Shown: positions 12,505 to 23,984 of the stretch, one piece after another | Layout: every line of letters starts with the position of its first letter | Position numbering within the stretch: position 1 is the stretch's first letter | NCBI GenBank assembly: GCA_949130495.1 | Contig: OX422209.1 | Span: 692,650,757-692,714,756, forward strand | DNA length: 64,000 nucleotides | From: Sambucus nigra | Lineage: Eukaryota; Streptophyta; Magnoliopsida; Dipsacales; Adoxaceae | Direction of reading: 5' to 3' | Program-made: the position numbers and the translations under genes | Notes under the pieces: model-generated | The model's input: the letters and a program-made list of their open reading frames with translations, nothing else | Databases searched by the model: none | What the model was told of the DNA's origin: nothing

Positions 12505-14358
12505 ATGTGTTAGTTGTTTGCATACTTTAGCTTTTGTACTTCATGTTATATTATCATGCTAAATGTATGCTTGTTTAATCATTTTCTAGTCTATGCTCCA
12601 TGCTTAATCACATGCTACAATTATGATTTTTGTTTATCTTTTGAATTATATTTGTTTCATTTTAGTTTGAATTAAATGAAAATTACAAAAAGATTTTTAT
12701 TTATCATTTGTGTTTTATTTGTTTAGTAATTTAGGCTTAATGAAAAATACAAATGCTTTTTTGTTTGTCTTTTGAGTAAATATTTTTATTTTTTGGTTAA
12801 AATTTTTCAAAAACTCAAAAAGATTTTTTTTGTGTGTATTTTAGTTTGACACACTTTATGTGGCATATACTTGTGTTTAAATCCCATCTTTTACGCTTCC
12901 ATGTGGCTAGAACTTTTGGTTTAGATTGTCAATCCTTATTATGTTCTTTACCATGCTTACATGGAGTAGTTGGATTTTGTGTTGATTAAATGGATTCTAT
13001 TTTTTTATATGCCTCAATTCACACATACACGAGCTCTTTTGAAATTTATTCGTCACATGTTATATTTGACCTTTGTGAGGTGTTCTCCTATCAATTTTGT
13101 CATCTACACATTTGTGACCAAGGAGGACTAGTGCATGTCAAAATCCGTTGCACGTGAGAATGGTGTGAGATATAAAAATGATATATATGAATGTGCACGG
13201 GGAAGGGCTCCGAAAGGATTTATTATCCTTTGAGAATAGTAATCCATCGTTTGAAATGGACCTAAAAGAAATACGTGGTCCAATGGCCTAAAAATAGAAT
13301 AACGGCATTAAAAAGAAAAATAATTGTCAAGGCCTATGTTTAATTGATATTATCATTCAAAAGAATAATATATGCTTATTGAGGGAGATTGGATGGTATA
13401 TCAATGGTTTGCACAATGTTCATTTATCCTAGTTGCGCTTACAATGTCATGACTCTACTGGTTTGTAAAATCATCAACATGCTAGGCTTGTATGCATTGT
13501 GTATGTGTGTTCATTGAGTTCAATTTATATTGTTACATGAGTTTATATTCAAATGTGATGAAGTTTGAAATCAATTGATAACTCCATGAACATGTTTTAA
13601 GTGTTTGGGTCTAAATTTAGTTGTTACTAGTTCACACCCCTACACTTCCGTTTCCATCTGACACATTTTTACCATACGAGTGTGAAAAGCTTATTTTCTT
13701 TTGTGTCATGTGTAATGTTTATCTCTAGTATATGTGCGTGTGTGTTAATGATATTTATAATGTACTCATATACGAGATATTCTAATCTATCTTTGCCTTG
13801 CTTTCTAAGTCCATTTATGCTTTAATTCATAAATTGTATCTATCTAGTTGCACTCTTTATTGATATCACATGCTTAATATTTTACGTATCATATTGGTAT
13901 CATTTTCTTGCATCTTAGTTGGTATCCGTTATTATTTATTGGATTTATTATGATTTTATTGCCCATGTGCTTACATGTTCTTATCACCTTTTGCATCATA
14001 TTTCCTAAACAAAAAGGGGGAGAATGATAGGGGGAGAAATGGTATCTAATCCTATTATAATCATATCTTAGTTTGAGAGATTTATCTAAGAGGGAAACGT
14101 CTTTCTTAGATTGATCATAGTTGATAAGGGAGAATTAATTTCGGGGGAGTACTTACTTTAATTGCATTTAATATTTTGATATTCCCTATGCGTTTGATAG
14201 TTTGCTTAAGTGTGCAAGAAATCTTCCAAGTGGCAACTTCCATTACCGACAAAGTGTTTGATCCTTGGGTCTTGTGTCAAGTTTGGGTGGGATGTTTGTG
14301 TCTAGTAGAGCTTGACGGCCCTTTAGTATTTTTGTTTGGTTTTTATCCCGGAATAGCC
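12505..14358. other. Non-coding internal region of the Copia element
   Basis: 1.85 kb between the gag remnant and the polypurine tract with no recognisable integrase, reverse transcriptase, RNase H or envelope in any frame. AT-rich. A second purine-rich stretch (AAAAAGGGGGAGAATGATAG, about 14011) resembles an internal polypurine tract. This is where pol would normally be. Confidence 0.7.
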
Positions 14359-14371
14359 AAAGGTGGAGATT
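14359..14371 (+). other. Polypurine tract
   Basis: AAAGGTGGAGATT immediately before the 3' LTR, as expected for plus-strand priming. Confidence 0.85.
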
Positions 14372-15893
14372 TGTAAGGACACAATTCTCCGATTGAGTCT
14401 TAATGTAGTTTTGGCTCAATTCCAGACAAAAATGTTTATGTCATAGGATAATGTTCATGGTTATCCATTCAAGCCTATGACGTGTTTGTTGAAGACGTAG
14501 CGGCCAAGAGTATAAAGCTTCATCATATTGCCGAGTTTGTTGTGCCTCATTTCTTCGTCATCAACAAGGTTCTTTGCTCCTAAGGTATGAATGCATTTTA
14601 TTATATATATAGGAGCTTGGAACAATTTTTATTGGGTGAAATTTTATTTTAAAACTGTTGTTTATTTTCATAAAGATTTATTTAAAACTTTAATATAAAG
14701 TATATAAAGTTTCTTGGCTAAAACTTAATTTTTCATCTTTTTGGAAGTTCGTTTGAAGTTGTCGTTCGAATGAGGTCTGCCAACTAGTTCCCAATAGGCC
14801 ACTGGAATGTCATTCGAACGAGATTGTGTGTTTGAATGAGAATTCCAATTAGATTTCTAAAGAGTTCAATTTTTAATACACTGGAACTTCGTTAGAAGAC
14901 TCGTTCGAACGAGATTTGGCGAGAACAGATATTTTGGCAGTTTTGAGCAGTTTTTCCCACTTTCTCACTTATTTTCCCACTAACTCTTTACCTGAATATC
15001 TAAGTGCGGGAACCAAGTTTTTTAACTTAACTTTTTCATATCCTACAAACTCCTAGAGAGAGTTTGAGAGAAAAATTCCAAAAGGAAAAAGTTCATTGTT
15101 TGAGTGTTTATTTTCCAAGAAAAATTCATAAAACACCTTTGTTTCACCCATAGTTTGTTTATTCCAAGTTTAAATATATATATATATATATCATAGCTTG
15201 TTTTTGTTGCGGCATTCTCATATGGTGAAAGGCACCATGTGTGGTTCACGGTTGCTCCCTAGTTCCTCATTGGTGGATTCCAAGGTTCCGGTGGAGTCCG
15301 AGATTGTCAGCTAAGCAGTGGTATTTGAAAGAAGACACGTCGGGGCTTGAAGGAGTCGAGTCGAGTGTTGTAAGTCATCTTGCTTGTAATTGTAATTCCG
15401 TACTTAGTGGACTTAAGGCTAGGGTCGTCCGAGGTTGTTTTCCGTTGTGGGTTTTTCCTCGTACATCGCGGCGTAGGGATTCTTTGTTTATTTTATCTTG
15501 CAATATCACCTAAAACGCATGCTTGGGTAAAAAAATAAAATTTGGTTTATATCACTACTTGTTTAATATGGTGCTAAATTAATTTTGGGTAATGTATAGT
15601 TAATTCAAGTCATTAATTTAATTTGTTAAAATTTGGTTTGGCCTAATTTGATTAAATGAAATATATGGCTTAGGCAAATTTATAGGACTTGGGTTAATTA
15701 ATATGGTTTAAGTGAAATTAAAATTGTGTGTGTGTTCCATCATATTTCACTTTGTTTAATTTTAATTTGAAAAGAAATTAAAATTTTTTAATTTGTTTTA
15801 TTGAACCATCATCTCGCTTCCACATATATTTAAAAAGGAAATTGATTTAATTTTTGGGAAGATTTCAAAAAATTGGGGTCTCACCTTCTAACA
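14372..15893 (+). repeat. 3' LTR of the gag-only Copia element
   Basis: 1522 bp, begins TGTAAGGACACAATTCTCCG and ends CTTCTAACA. It is shorter than the 5' LTR by about 130 bp, mainly because TTCGAA-palindrome repeats and one segment near 15190 are missing. The sequence at 15894 is Gypsy pol. Confidence 0.9.
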
Positions 15894-16279
15894 GGATCGT
15901 TTTCGGTCATCGAAAGGGTGGGACCAGTGGCATATAGGCTGCGAAAATTGGAGCACATTCAACATATTCACGATGTGTTCCACGTGTCATCGCCAAAGAG
16001 GTATCAAAAGAGCAAGATATCTTTTTGTCATGTTTCATTAGAGGAGATCGACTTACAACCAGATATCTCGTACGAGGAGAGACCGGTGGAGATACTTAAT
16101 TGTAGTGAGCGTAAGCTACAGTCTAACGTAGTACCCTTATGTAGAGTTCAATAGGGGAACCAAAATGTTGATGAGTTGATGTGAGAGCAGGTGGATGGCA
16201 TGTATGAGCAGTATCCAGAGTTATTCACCACAGGTACGTCCCAATTTCAAGGGAAAAATTCCTTTGTAAGGGGGAAGTA
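15894..16279 (+). pseudogene. Gypsy integrase C-terminus and chromodomain, fragment
   Basis: The open frame reads GSFSVIERVGPVAYRLRKLE, IHDVFHVSSPKRY, then YEERPVEILNCSERKLQ. It matches the 3' end of the downstream Gypsy pol (31300-31670) and the chromodomain-like tail of Tekay/Del chromoviruses; a further piece MYEQYPELF lies at about 16200. It is followed by a polypurine tract AAGGGGGAAGTA (16268-16279) and directly by an LTR at 16280. It is therefore the end of a separate pol copy to the left of the Gypsy element, truncated by or beside the Copia insertion. Confidence 0.8.
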
Positions 16280-17067
16280 TGTAACACCCCGTATTCTTTA
16301 GTCTTTAAAATTGAATTAATTGGGTTAATTTTAAAAACTAGACGTGTGACGTAACTTAATGGTGTAAAATATTGTGTGTTGATTAAATTATTAATCGGAG
16401 AGAAAATGATTAATGTTTATTGAATAAAAAAAATTACTAAGTGATTTAGTATTTTACGTCATAGCGAGTTATAATGACGTGACAGTGGTACATCTCAACC
16501 GGGGGGCATGTGTAGACTATATGAGGTCGAGATAGGAAATTATTTTAAAATGATTTGGATGATGATTTTGAGGTCACTGTTGATTTCTAAAGGGTCTAAA
16601 TAGTCGAAATAGTATACTCGAGCACATAGATTGGGTCCCGGGCAATTTTAGACCAAACCGGCACCACGGGAGGGCGTTTCGATCATTCGGGAGTTTCTGG
16701 TAGAGAGAACTCCAAAAATTGAAGGTGTATATCATCCCAAGGGCGTTTAAGGCAAGGTTTACATCAATCTTTAGAGAAAAGGAGGCCACAAGGTAGGAAG
16801 AGAAGAGAGTTCTTGGAGTGCAACACCTTTTCTCTCCACCAAGTTGTCGAAAATCGTGATCGAAAGCAATGGAGGAACCCTTCCATCACACTCAACATGA
16901 AATCAGACCTACTACCGATAAGGAAAGTGTTTATATTGCATACTTCAATGCGTTATAATACCCATGTAGTGTAGGGTTATTGATTTATCTTGGTATTTGA
17001 TGAATAAAACTCATGATTTGGGGTCGAATTGCATGTGGGATGAATCCACACACTACACCAAATCTGC

Positions 17068-17285
17068 CGAATTGTCAAGGTCAATGACCGTGACAATTCT
17101 GGGTGAGACAACTTTTTTTATCACGGACTTGTCACGGTCATTGACCGTGACAAGGTCATTAGAATTATCACGGTCGTGTCACGATCCTTGATCGTGACAA
17201 GTTTTGTCACGGTTAAGGACTGTGACAAACCGGTGACATTTTATAAAAAATTGTCACGGTCAATGACCGTGATAATTCTGGGCAG
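17068..17285. promoter_or_regulatory. Left subterminal repeat array of CACTA 1
   Basis: At least five partial or complete copies of a palindrome with 10-bp arms GTCACGGTCA and TGACCGTGAC around a single A or T, some degenerate (ATCCTTGATCG, GGTTAAGGACTG). In En/Spm such subterminal repeats bind TnpA and guide TnpD; the same role is inferred here. Confidence 0.85.
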
Positions 17286-17567
17286 AATTGAAAAAATATC
17301 TACTGGGCAGTATGGCCACTGCCCAGCAGTATATTTGTACCTATTTAATCAACGTTGTACCTGTTCAAACATCATATATCCAAATAAAATAGAGATAATG
17401 CAAATATAAATTCAAAATAGAGAGAATATGCATCACCATATAATCCAAATATAATTCAAATGTAACAACTTAAAATAATTCGATTCAACCTTAAAACAAT
17501 TCAATTCAAACTTAAAACAATGTCACTAAATGTCTGGGGTATGATTAACTCTGAGGAGGTGAGTAGG

Positions 17568-19219
17568 TCACACGATATACGAATTAACACACCCACTAAT
17601 ATACACAGTGCCGCATTGTTTGTGCAACCACAATGGGGAGTTCTCCTTCCCGGGTATCACATGCGTGACGAGCACCTTAGACTCGATGTCTTGAAGCTTA
17701 CGTCCATGAACTAGTGCACCCTGGATGATATTCGGGTCCCTCAACCCTCGCCCTATCCGTTGGCCATCAAATATGTCCATTATAAACACGCTTGGCCAAC
17801 CAAGTGTCGACATCGGTCTGTTGAAGGGAGCCAAATAGGGAAGTGGATCATCAAAGTCTGCACGTGTCGGCGATGAAGCAGCGAGGTCCATATCCTCATC
17901 CTCATCCTCCCCCACCTCCTCCTCCACCGCCTTCGCCTTCTCTTTCCCCTTACGGTTTCTGCCCAACGAACGCTTCATGAATGAGAACATATCCTAGACC
18001 GTCGCCTCCAAACGGGACAGCTTCGTGCCATGTGACTCCACCGTTCGAACCAACCCGGTGTCGCTCATCTCTAATTCGATAATCCTAGATTTGTCCACCC
18101 GCGAGCTCACCCCTTATCCTCCTCTTGCGATCAGAGCCAAGCACTTGGCTGAGTGCGTCTGTGGACAAAGATGCCTTGTCGGCATCAGACTGCGACTCAT
18201 GCACTTCCTTAAGCTTTGCCTGAAACGATAAAAATCACATGATCAGTAAAATAAGTAAATTAAAAAATTATAACGTAATTAACAAAAATTAAACTATCGA
18301 ATTACTTACAATCGTGGTCGCGACGCTTAGGGACACCTCCTTATCCTTCCCCGTCTTCGTCCGAAGAGCCACATAAGTATCGAGCCTATGTAGCCTACCC
18401 CCAGGGCCACTCCCTGTCCCCTGAAATAAAATAAAGTAAAATTAGTATCATCCCCGCAAAGTAAAATAATGCAAAATAATATATTTTATGTAGTTGTAGA
18501 AAAATTAAATCTTACCATCATCCTATGCTCCACCTCGGCGTAAGACGTCCGGACAGAGTAGTGCACGTTTGTCTTTTTTTGCCCGATTTTCCCTTCCCGA
18601 TTGGCGAGATGCCAATTATCGCTCCCCGATCTCATTGTCAATGAACCTTTGCCATGTGCCAATGAGATCGGATCCTTCGGCGGGAAGGATTCATGCCTTT
18701 AGATAATGGACTCTCGTGTCTTCCCAAAGTACCGGGTCCGCATATTTTTCTTCCATGTATTGTGTTGCTCCCTTAACTGCTCCAAGACGGAATTGCGTAG
18801 CTTTGGATCCAGGCTGAATTGTTCTTGTCCAACAAATATAATGTTTGTTACAAATAAATATAAATATAAATATAAAATGAAATTAAACTTAAAATATTCA
18901 TATAAATATAAATATTCATATTCATATAAATATAAATATAAATATAAATATAAATACATTACCTGTAGTGCCACCCAAACAGCTAACTTGAGCTCATAGG
19001 CACCTCATTCCAACTAATGTACCCCGGGCCGAAGATCGTCTTTACCAGCTCGAGGGATCTTGCTAATAGCCCCAACTTGTTCTCGATGGCCATCGCCAAA
19101 TTGCCATATTTGGGGAGACTAGGGGTCGAGGATCCCTCGTCGTCTCCGCTACCACCGTGCCCAGACGACATCATCATAACCAGCATCATCATCCTCGCCT
19201 TAATACCTGAAGGAGACAT
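17568..19219 (-). pseudogene. CACTA TnpA-like gene (Transposase_24-type), frameshifted
   Basis: In En/Spm-type elements the second protein binds the subterminal repeats. Exon-like blocks on the minus strand: 19219-18963 (MSPSGIKARM... ENKLGLLARSLELVKTIFGP), a block from 18823 (QFSLDPKLRNSVLEQLREQH, WKKNMRTRYFG), about 18615-18515 (KKTNVHYSVRTSYAEVEHRM), about 18420-18310 (GGRLHRLDTYVALRTKTGKD) and 18210-17568 (KLKEVHESQSDADK, DALSQVLG, then FMKRSLGRNRKGKEKAKAVE). Such blocks fit plant Transposase_24/En-Spm proteins. Lesions: a missing base near 18998 puts a stop in exon 1, an in-frame TAG after RLEATV (about 17998), another stop after TRESII, and a frame change after KRRIRG. Introns have GT...AG borders. 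Probably inactive unless splicing skips the lesions. Confidence 0.65.
18843..18958. repeat. TATAAA/AAATAT hexamer microsatellite in a TnpA intron
   Basis: Imperfect repeats of ATAAAT with TTCATA interruptions. Short, differently sized versions occur at the homologous intron in CACTA 2 (about 34905-34970) and CACTA 3 (about 43245-43280). Confidence 0.85.
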
Positions 19220-19521
19220 TTTCTGTAAAAAAAATGTTATTAGTACATATCAAAATGAATTAAAAGAACACATGCAAATATGTATAATTACTACAAATAA
19301 AAATGAATTAAAAGCATTAAAAAGGGATGTTTCGGTACAAATTGGAATATTTATTACAAATTGAAAATTTGTTTAAAATTCAGATTATCATAAAAAATGG
19401 ATTGATATTCGGTAGGAGCAGCCAAGTCATCCACACTACTATTTATACGCTTTGGCGCGTGTTGGACAATTGACCACGGCTCGTTATTGATATACTCCGA
19501 GTAAAACACTTGGTTAATCTT

Positions 19522-19815
19522 TTAAAATGCACAAACAAACGGCTCATCGCTCACGTGGTCGTTGCTCTTCACAAATGCACAACCATGATAACTATCTTGC
19601 ATACCCGATCTTAACAAATGTAGTTCAACTGTTTTCCACTCATCAAACACCTTACCATTCTTACACCTAGCACACGGACACGGAAACTCTTCATCATTAT
19701 GACATCTCTTTGCATATTTCACAAATTTGTTAGCACCTCTGCGAAACACATACCCCATTCTATTTGTCTCACCTATCCACTCTTTGTATTTCGGATATCC
19801 CATCACAGCTACCAA
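19522..19815 (-). pseudogene. Remnant transposase: N-terminus fused to C-terminal piece
   Basis: A 97-codon frame. From the ATG at 19803, it matches the N-terminus of the CACTA 2 transposase (GYPKYKEW, CPCARCKNGKVF, VELHLLRSGMQDSY) and then jumps, through a filler of about 16-20 bp, to the exon-3 sequence SNDHVSDEPFVCAF. Roughly 900 residues are therefore missing. The frame stays open across the junction, but the last part ends soon after VCAF at TAA. The filler contains words found nearby (AAATGCACAA, CAACCATG), a sign of template switching during gap repair. The product could at most be a short peptide with the transposase-associated Cys motif. Confidence 0.8.
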
Positions 19816-20090
19816 AATTAATCACCTATTAAAGGTACGAAGCGTATATTCATGGATTAGTATAAACAAAACTTAGATTTATAGTATGTTTCATTTAATT
19901 ATGTCTTATTTATATTCAAATTCAATTTATAATAGAAATTTCTATTTCCTTCATCTCCTCTAAAGGGTGAGTGGTCCTATCCCATTCAAGACCGCACTTT
20001 TCTGTAATATACTTAACAACTCATGCACATTGTTATAATTTGAAAAAAATTCGGCAGCATATCCCCGTAGTTCTCCAAGTTCACGACGTA

Positions 20091-20152
20091 AATTGACAAG
20101 TGTGAGTGTTATTTCAATTGATCAATTGAAATAACTGTCACACTTGTCAATC
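20091..20152. repeat. 62-bp near-perfect palindrome upstream of CACTA 1 transposase
   Basis: 31-bp arms meet without a loop at TTGA/TCAA, centre 20121/20122; 28 of 31 positions pair. It lies about 290-350 bp upstream of the transposase start on the minus strand. The homologous palindrome is kept in CACTA 2 (39189-39250). Arms include GACAAGTGTGA and TTATTTCAATTG. Confidence 0.9.
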
Positions 20153-20779
20153 TAGTATGTACCCAGAGAACATTAGGATACGACTGCAAAACTTCCTCCA
20201 AAAGTAACAACTTTAAGCCACTAAGAATATTATACAGAAATTATGCAGTCCCAAACTGTTCAAACGGGACAATTCGAGAGATCTCATTACAGGGGTAATG
20301 ACTCTCGAATGGGTCTAAGGGTTATTGAATGCGTAATCATAAGAACTAGAAGGCTAGTATCTATGCGCACTATATGTAATTTCAAGTATGTTTCATTTAA
20401 TTATCATACTATATATATTGTTCGAAATACAAAGTAATTTTCAAAAAAGGTTGAAAAATCCCACCCCCATATGGACAATAATCCAGTGGTCATGCCACTT
20501 TTAAAATTAACCAACCCAACATCGATCCACTATAATCCAACAACAATGTCAACAACAAATGTGTATCCCGTACTCCTTCTAATTCATCTACTCAATTAAT
20601 TATTTTCATCAATTAAACTAACAATTAAAGTATACAATTATTAATTTTCTAATTTACAATAAGGGGAAATCCTACTTTAATAATTAATCATATATTAATT
20701 TACTAATTTACAATGAGGGACAATCATATATTAATTTACTAAAAAAATTAATAATCAATCAATTCGTTTACAAAGGACA

Positions 20780-21112
20780 TTACTCACAAACACGCACACT
20801 AAACACACATATACACACACGTGCACATACACACACACACGCGCGCGCGCGCGCGCAGTCCCCCACCCCTACCCCACCACCCACCCACCCATCCCTGCCC
20901 CCTCCCCCACACCCTGCTCCACCCGCCACCCACCACACACACACACACGCACACGCACACACACACACACAAACACCCCCCACCCTGCCCCACCCCCTCC
21001 CCACCCCCCACCCACCACACACGCACACACACACATACATACACACACGCACATATACACACACACATATATATACACACACACACACATATATATAAAT
21101 GGAAGAGAGAGA

Positions 21113-21165
<53 letters not shown>
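20780..21165. repeat. CA/CG/C-rich and GA microsatellite block of CACTA 1
   Basis: Alternating (CA)n, a (GC)n run near 20840, C-rich stretches of the type CCCCACCCTGCCCC, then (TA/CA)n and (GA)n from about 21101. Several long open frames cross this block in all phases; they are compositional artefacts. Confidence 0.95.
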
Positions 21166-21249
21166 TAACCTGAAAGTAGAGAGAGAGAAAAAAGGAGGGA
21201 AGAAACGGCGGGGAAAAAAAGAAGGGGCAAGGTTTTTTTTACTGCGATA

Positions 21250-21460
21250 TTTGTCACGGTCGTATCATGGTCATTGACCGTAACAAAATTATAAGGATTG
21301 TCACGGTCATTTACCGTGACAAGTCCGTGACAAGTAGAATTATCACGGACTTGTCACGGTCATTGACCGTGACAATACTTTGTCACGACCTTATTACGGT
21401 CAATGATCGTGACACAAAACACGTGTTTATTGTCACGGTCATTGACTGTGACAAGGCTTA
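21250..21460. promoter_or_regulatory. Right subterminal repeat array of CACTA 1
   Basis: At least five copies of the GTCACGGTCA-TGACCGTGAC palindrome family in both spacings, ending about 40 bp before the terminal inverted repeat. This is the promoter-proximal end for the minus-strand transposase. Confidence 0.85.
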
Positions 21461-22862
21461 GCGCTAGAAGAGTGCCAATTTACCCATTTTGGTGTAGTGA
21501 CATATATAGAGGACACGAAATCAGTTTCTATGTGACAATAATCAGGGAAGAAATCTGGGTTTTGATGAACTTTTTTTAAGAACTCCATAGCTAGGGTTTT
21601 GTGTAGGAAGCCTTGATGAAATATTGAGATTTATGAATTTAATGATGTTTTAACGTTAGATAATTGTTATAACTGGCATATATGCTCTTGTATGATGTTG
21701 GGATAAATTATATTGCAGTTTGGGTATGTTGAATGAAGAAATCATGGGTTAAAATGGTGGAAAAGCGTAATAGTTAAACGAAGGAGACGAACAGTGGCAT
21801 TTCGAATCGATTCGGCTCAAGGAGCGAATCGATTCAGCCTCTTCACCGAATCGATTTGGTTACCCATAGTTGCCTAGTTTCTTTTATTTATGCCCCGAAT
21901 TTGTGAATAATTATCCTAAAGGCTTTTAGGTTATCCTTAAACCATAGTGATGGACATAATGAATTTCAGTAGGCTTATGAGATAGTTTAGGCTTAGCCAA
22001 AATGGGAGAATTAAGGCTGGAGCCCGTTGGGCGTAATATGGAAATTAATTAAATTTACGAGAATATAATGAATCAAGGAAAGATTAGTGGACCTATGCTT
22101 TTAACCAGTAGGAAGTGAACGGACCAGCTACTGATATTTAATAAGGGGTAACTAGGGCCCTTAGGGTAGTGAGTTATTCTCGAGTATATAAAATTAGAGG
22201 TTATATTTGTAATTGTTTGTACATTGAGTATGCAAAAGATATATCCTATATACGGACTTATATAATGAGTTGTGTGTATACCTACTGAATAATATGCATA
22301 TATTGGTTGTGTGAATACCTATGTGTGACACCCCGCCTAATGAAATACCGGGTTATCAGTCCTTTATTCGATTTAAAACAAAGTGTTCGATTGGTTCATT
22401 TTTAGCATCACTGTCGAAATAGATTTAACATTATTAATCACCTAGTAAATAATTAAGCTAGTGCCAAAATATGTAATTTTAAGTTATAATAAAATAATTT
22501 TATTTGTAATTTTCATACATTAAGACATAAGCAATTTCATTCCACAATAATATATAAATACTGAACAGGAATCAACTACTGAAATAAATAAGACTAGATA
22601 AAACATTCCAGTTCAAAATCTCAATCCAACAAACCATAAAATCCTCAAAGGCAACAAAAATAACCTACTATAGTAAACTGAGTACAATTTCTCTGATAAA
22701 ATGATTGAGAATGGGCAACACATTCTCGAAATGAAATATTTGAATAGAAATGAAGGAAATGATAGAGGCGTCTAAAATGCAAGGACTTGCAACTCCCACA
22801 ATCGTTGCAGCTCGCTAAACGATCCGCGCGTTTAAGTCTGGTAACCCTGTGGCTGGGCTCTT

Positions 22863-22865
<3 letters not shown>

Positions 22866-22920
<55 letters not shown>
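22866..22920. repeat. (TA)n microsatellite
   Basis: About 27 uninterrupted TA units inside the solo LTR. Confidence 0.98.
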
Positions 22921-22921
<1 letters not shown>

Positions 22922-23319
22922 CAAAAGATAGAAGAATAGCAGGAGACGGTTCAGAGCCCGAGTTGTAAAAATAATTGTTTTAGCAAGTATTTAAAACTGC
23001 AATAAAGCAAGTATTATGTGCATGTTAGTTTCGAACTCTCACATGAGATTCTCATCTCTCCACTATTGTGCACGCCTAACGTATATCTATCCTAACCTAG
23101 TTATCAATAAACTTCCCAACTAGGTCATAGATTTATACTTCTAATTATATCTCGCAGGAGTAACCCGTATTGTCCATACAATACGTTATTAAAATCACTT
23201 ATCCCAAAACCACATTTCATATACGCTGTTCTAATAGTTAATCTTTTACCCACCATATTTTCTTTATTTATCAATATTACCATGTCTACTAATTTCACAC
23301 AGTAGAATTTATCCCCAAG

Positions 23320-23322
<3 letters not shown>

Positions 23323-23384
<62 letters not shown>
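23323..23384. repeat. (CA)n(TA)n microsatellite, MITE target
   Basis: GCGCGC then about 20 CA units then about 10 TA units. A MITE sits directly to the right and is followed by another (AT)n run (23791-23824), so it inserted within the microsatellite. Confidence 0.95.
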
Positions 23385-23788
23385 CACTGTTCTAAAAAAA
23401 CCCGCCTAGGCTTGAGGCTTGGGAGAAACGCCTCGCCTTACGCTTTTTACGCCTTATTCTAGGTAAAACCCTTAAGGCACACTTTTTTTTAAAAACAACA
23501 ATGCTTTAGTGAAACGATATCGCCTTTTAAAGAACGTTTTTACAAACTGGACCATTATCCCATCCAAAATAATCAAATAGTATTTTAATTTGCATATATT
23601 CAAACATATTTTTATGATATGTACAATTTTAATATTTTAATAGTCTTGTTATGGTTAAAAAATATTAAAATATATTAAGAATGCCTAAACGCCTTTTCAC
23701 GCCTTTTTACGCCTAAGGCCCGCCTAGGCTTCTAAGGCTTAAGGCTTAGCCTCCACGCCTCAATCACGCCCCACGTTTTTTAGAACCT

Positions 23789-23790
<2 letters not shown>
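23385..23790. mobile_element. MITE with GTTCTAAAAAAC-type inverted ends (~406 bp)
   Basis: The left end reads CACTGTTCTAAAAAAACCCG and the right end, reversed, CAAGGTTCTAAAAAACGTGG. Both sides are rich in the words GCCTAGGC, CGCCT and AAGGC in inverted arrangement (CGCCTAGGCTTGAGGCTTGG against AAGGCTTAGCCTCCACGCC). No coding sequence. The TA-repeat context hides the target duplication; superfamily uncertain, possibly hAT. Confidence 0.7.
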
Positions 23791-23827
<37 letters not shown>

Positions 23828-23984
23828 GTTAAGACCACTTGGCGCAATGCATACTCTGCTATCATGTCCTGGTGCATCACTCACTGCATGGAGGACTACT
23901 AGTTCAATCTATCACGAACCATAAATTCAAATCACAAATATTGGAGGCGAGTATATTCCATGCCAAATGGGTATGATGCCATTC

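Larger units (their letters stand above)
8863..15893 (+). mobile_element. Non-autonomous (gag-only) Copia-type LTR retrotransposon
   Basis: A complete 7.0 kb LTR element. Both LTRs begin TGTAAGGACACAATTCT and end in ACA. The 5' LTR is followed by a canonical initiator-tRNA-Met primer site; the 3' LTR is preceded by a polypurine tract. The only coding part is a broken gag with a UBN2-like domain, coiled coil and zinc-knuckle remnants (10577-12504). The remaining 1.85 kb of internal DNA has no protease, integrase, RT or RNase H, so mobility would need a partner's pol. The flanks are GGACC (8858-8862) and GGATC (15894-15898), a possible 5-bp target duplication with one change. Confidence 0.85.
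17051..21499 (-). mobile_element. CACTA element 1, internally deleted (4449 bp)
   Basis: The ends are CACTACACCAAA and its inverse TTTGGTGTAGTG, flanked by a 3-bp target duplication ACA (17048-17050 and 21500-21502). LTR2 shows the unoccupied site. Subterminal zones at both ends are packed with palindromic GTCACGGTCA/TGACCGTGAC repeats. Coding content on the minus strand: a TnpA-like gene with lesions (17568-19219) and a 97-codon remnant of the transposase (19522-19815). It is a deletion derivative of an element like CACTA 2. Confidence 0.95.

Noticed and set aside
8858..15898. Calling GGACC/GGATC a firm target duplication of the Copia element
   Set aside because: Only four of five bases match and the left flank beyond about 13 bp is not clearly Gypsy, so it is left as a possibility.
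20780..21168. Cys/Val-rich and Thr/His-rich frames of 73-115 codons
   Set aside because: Same cause: CA/CG/GA microsatellite composition in CACTA 1.
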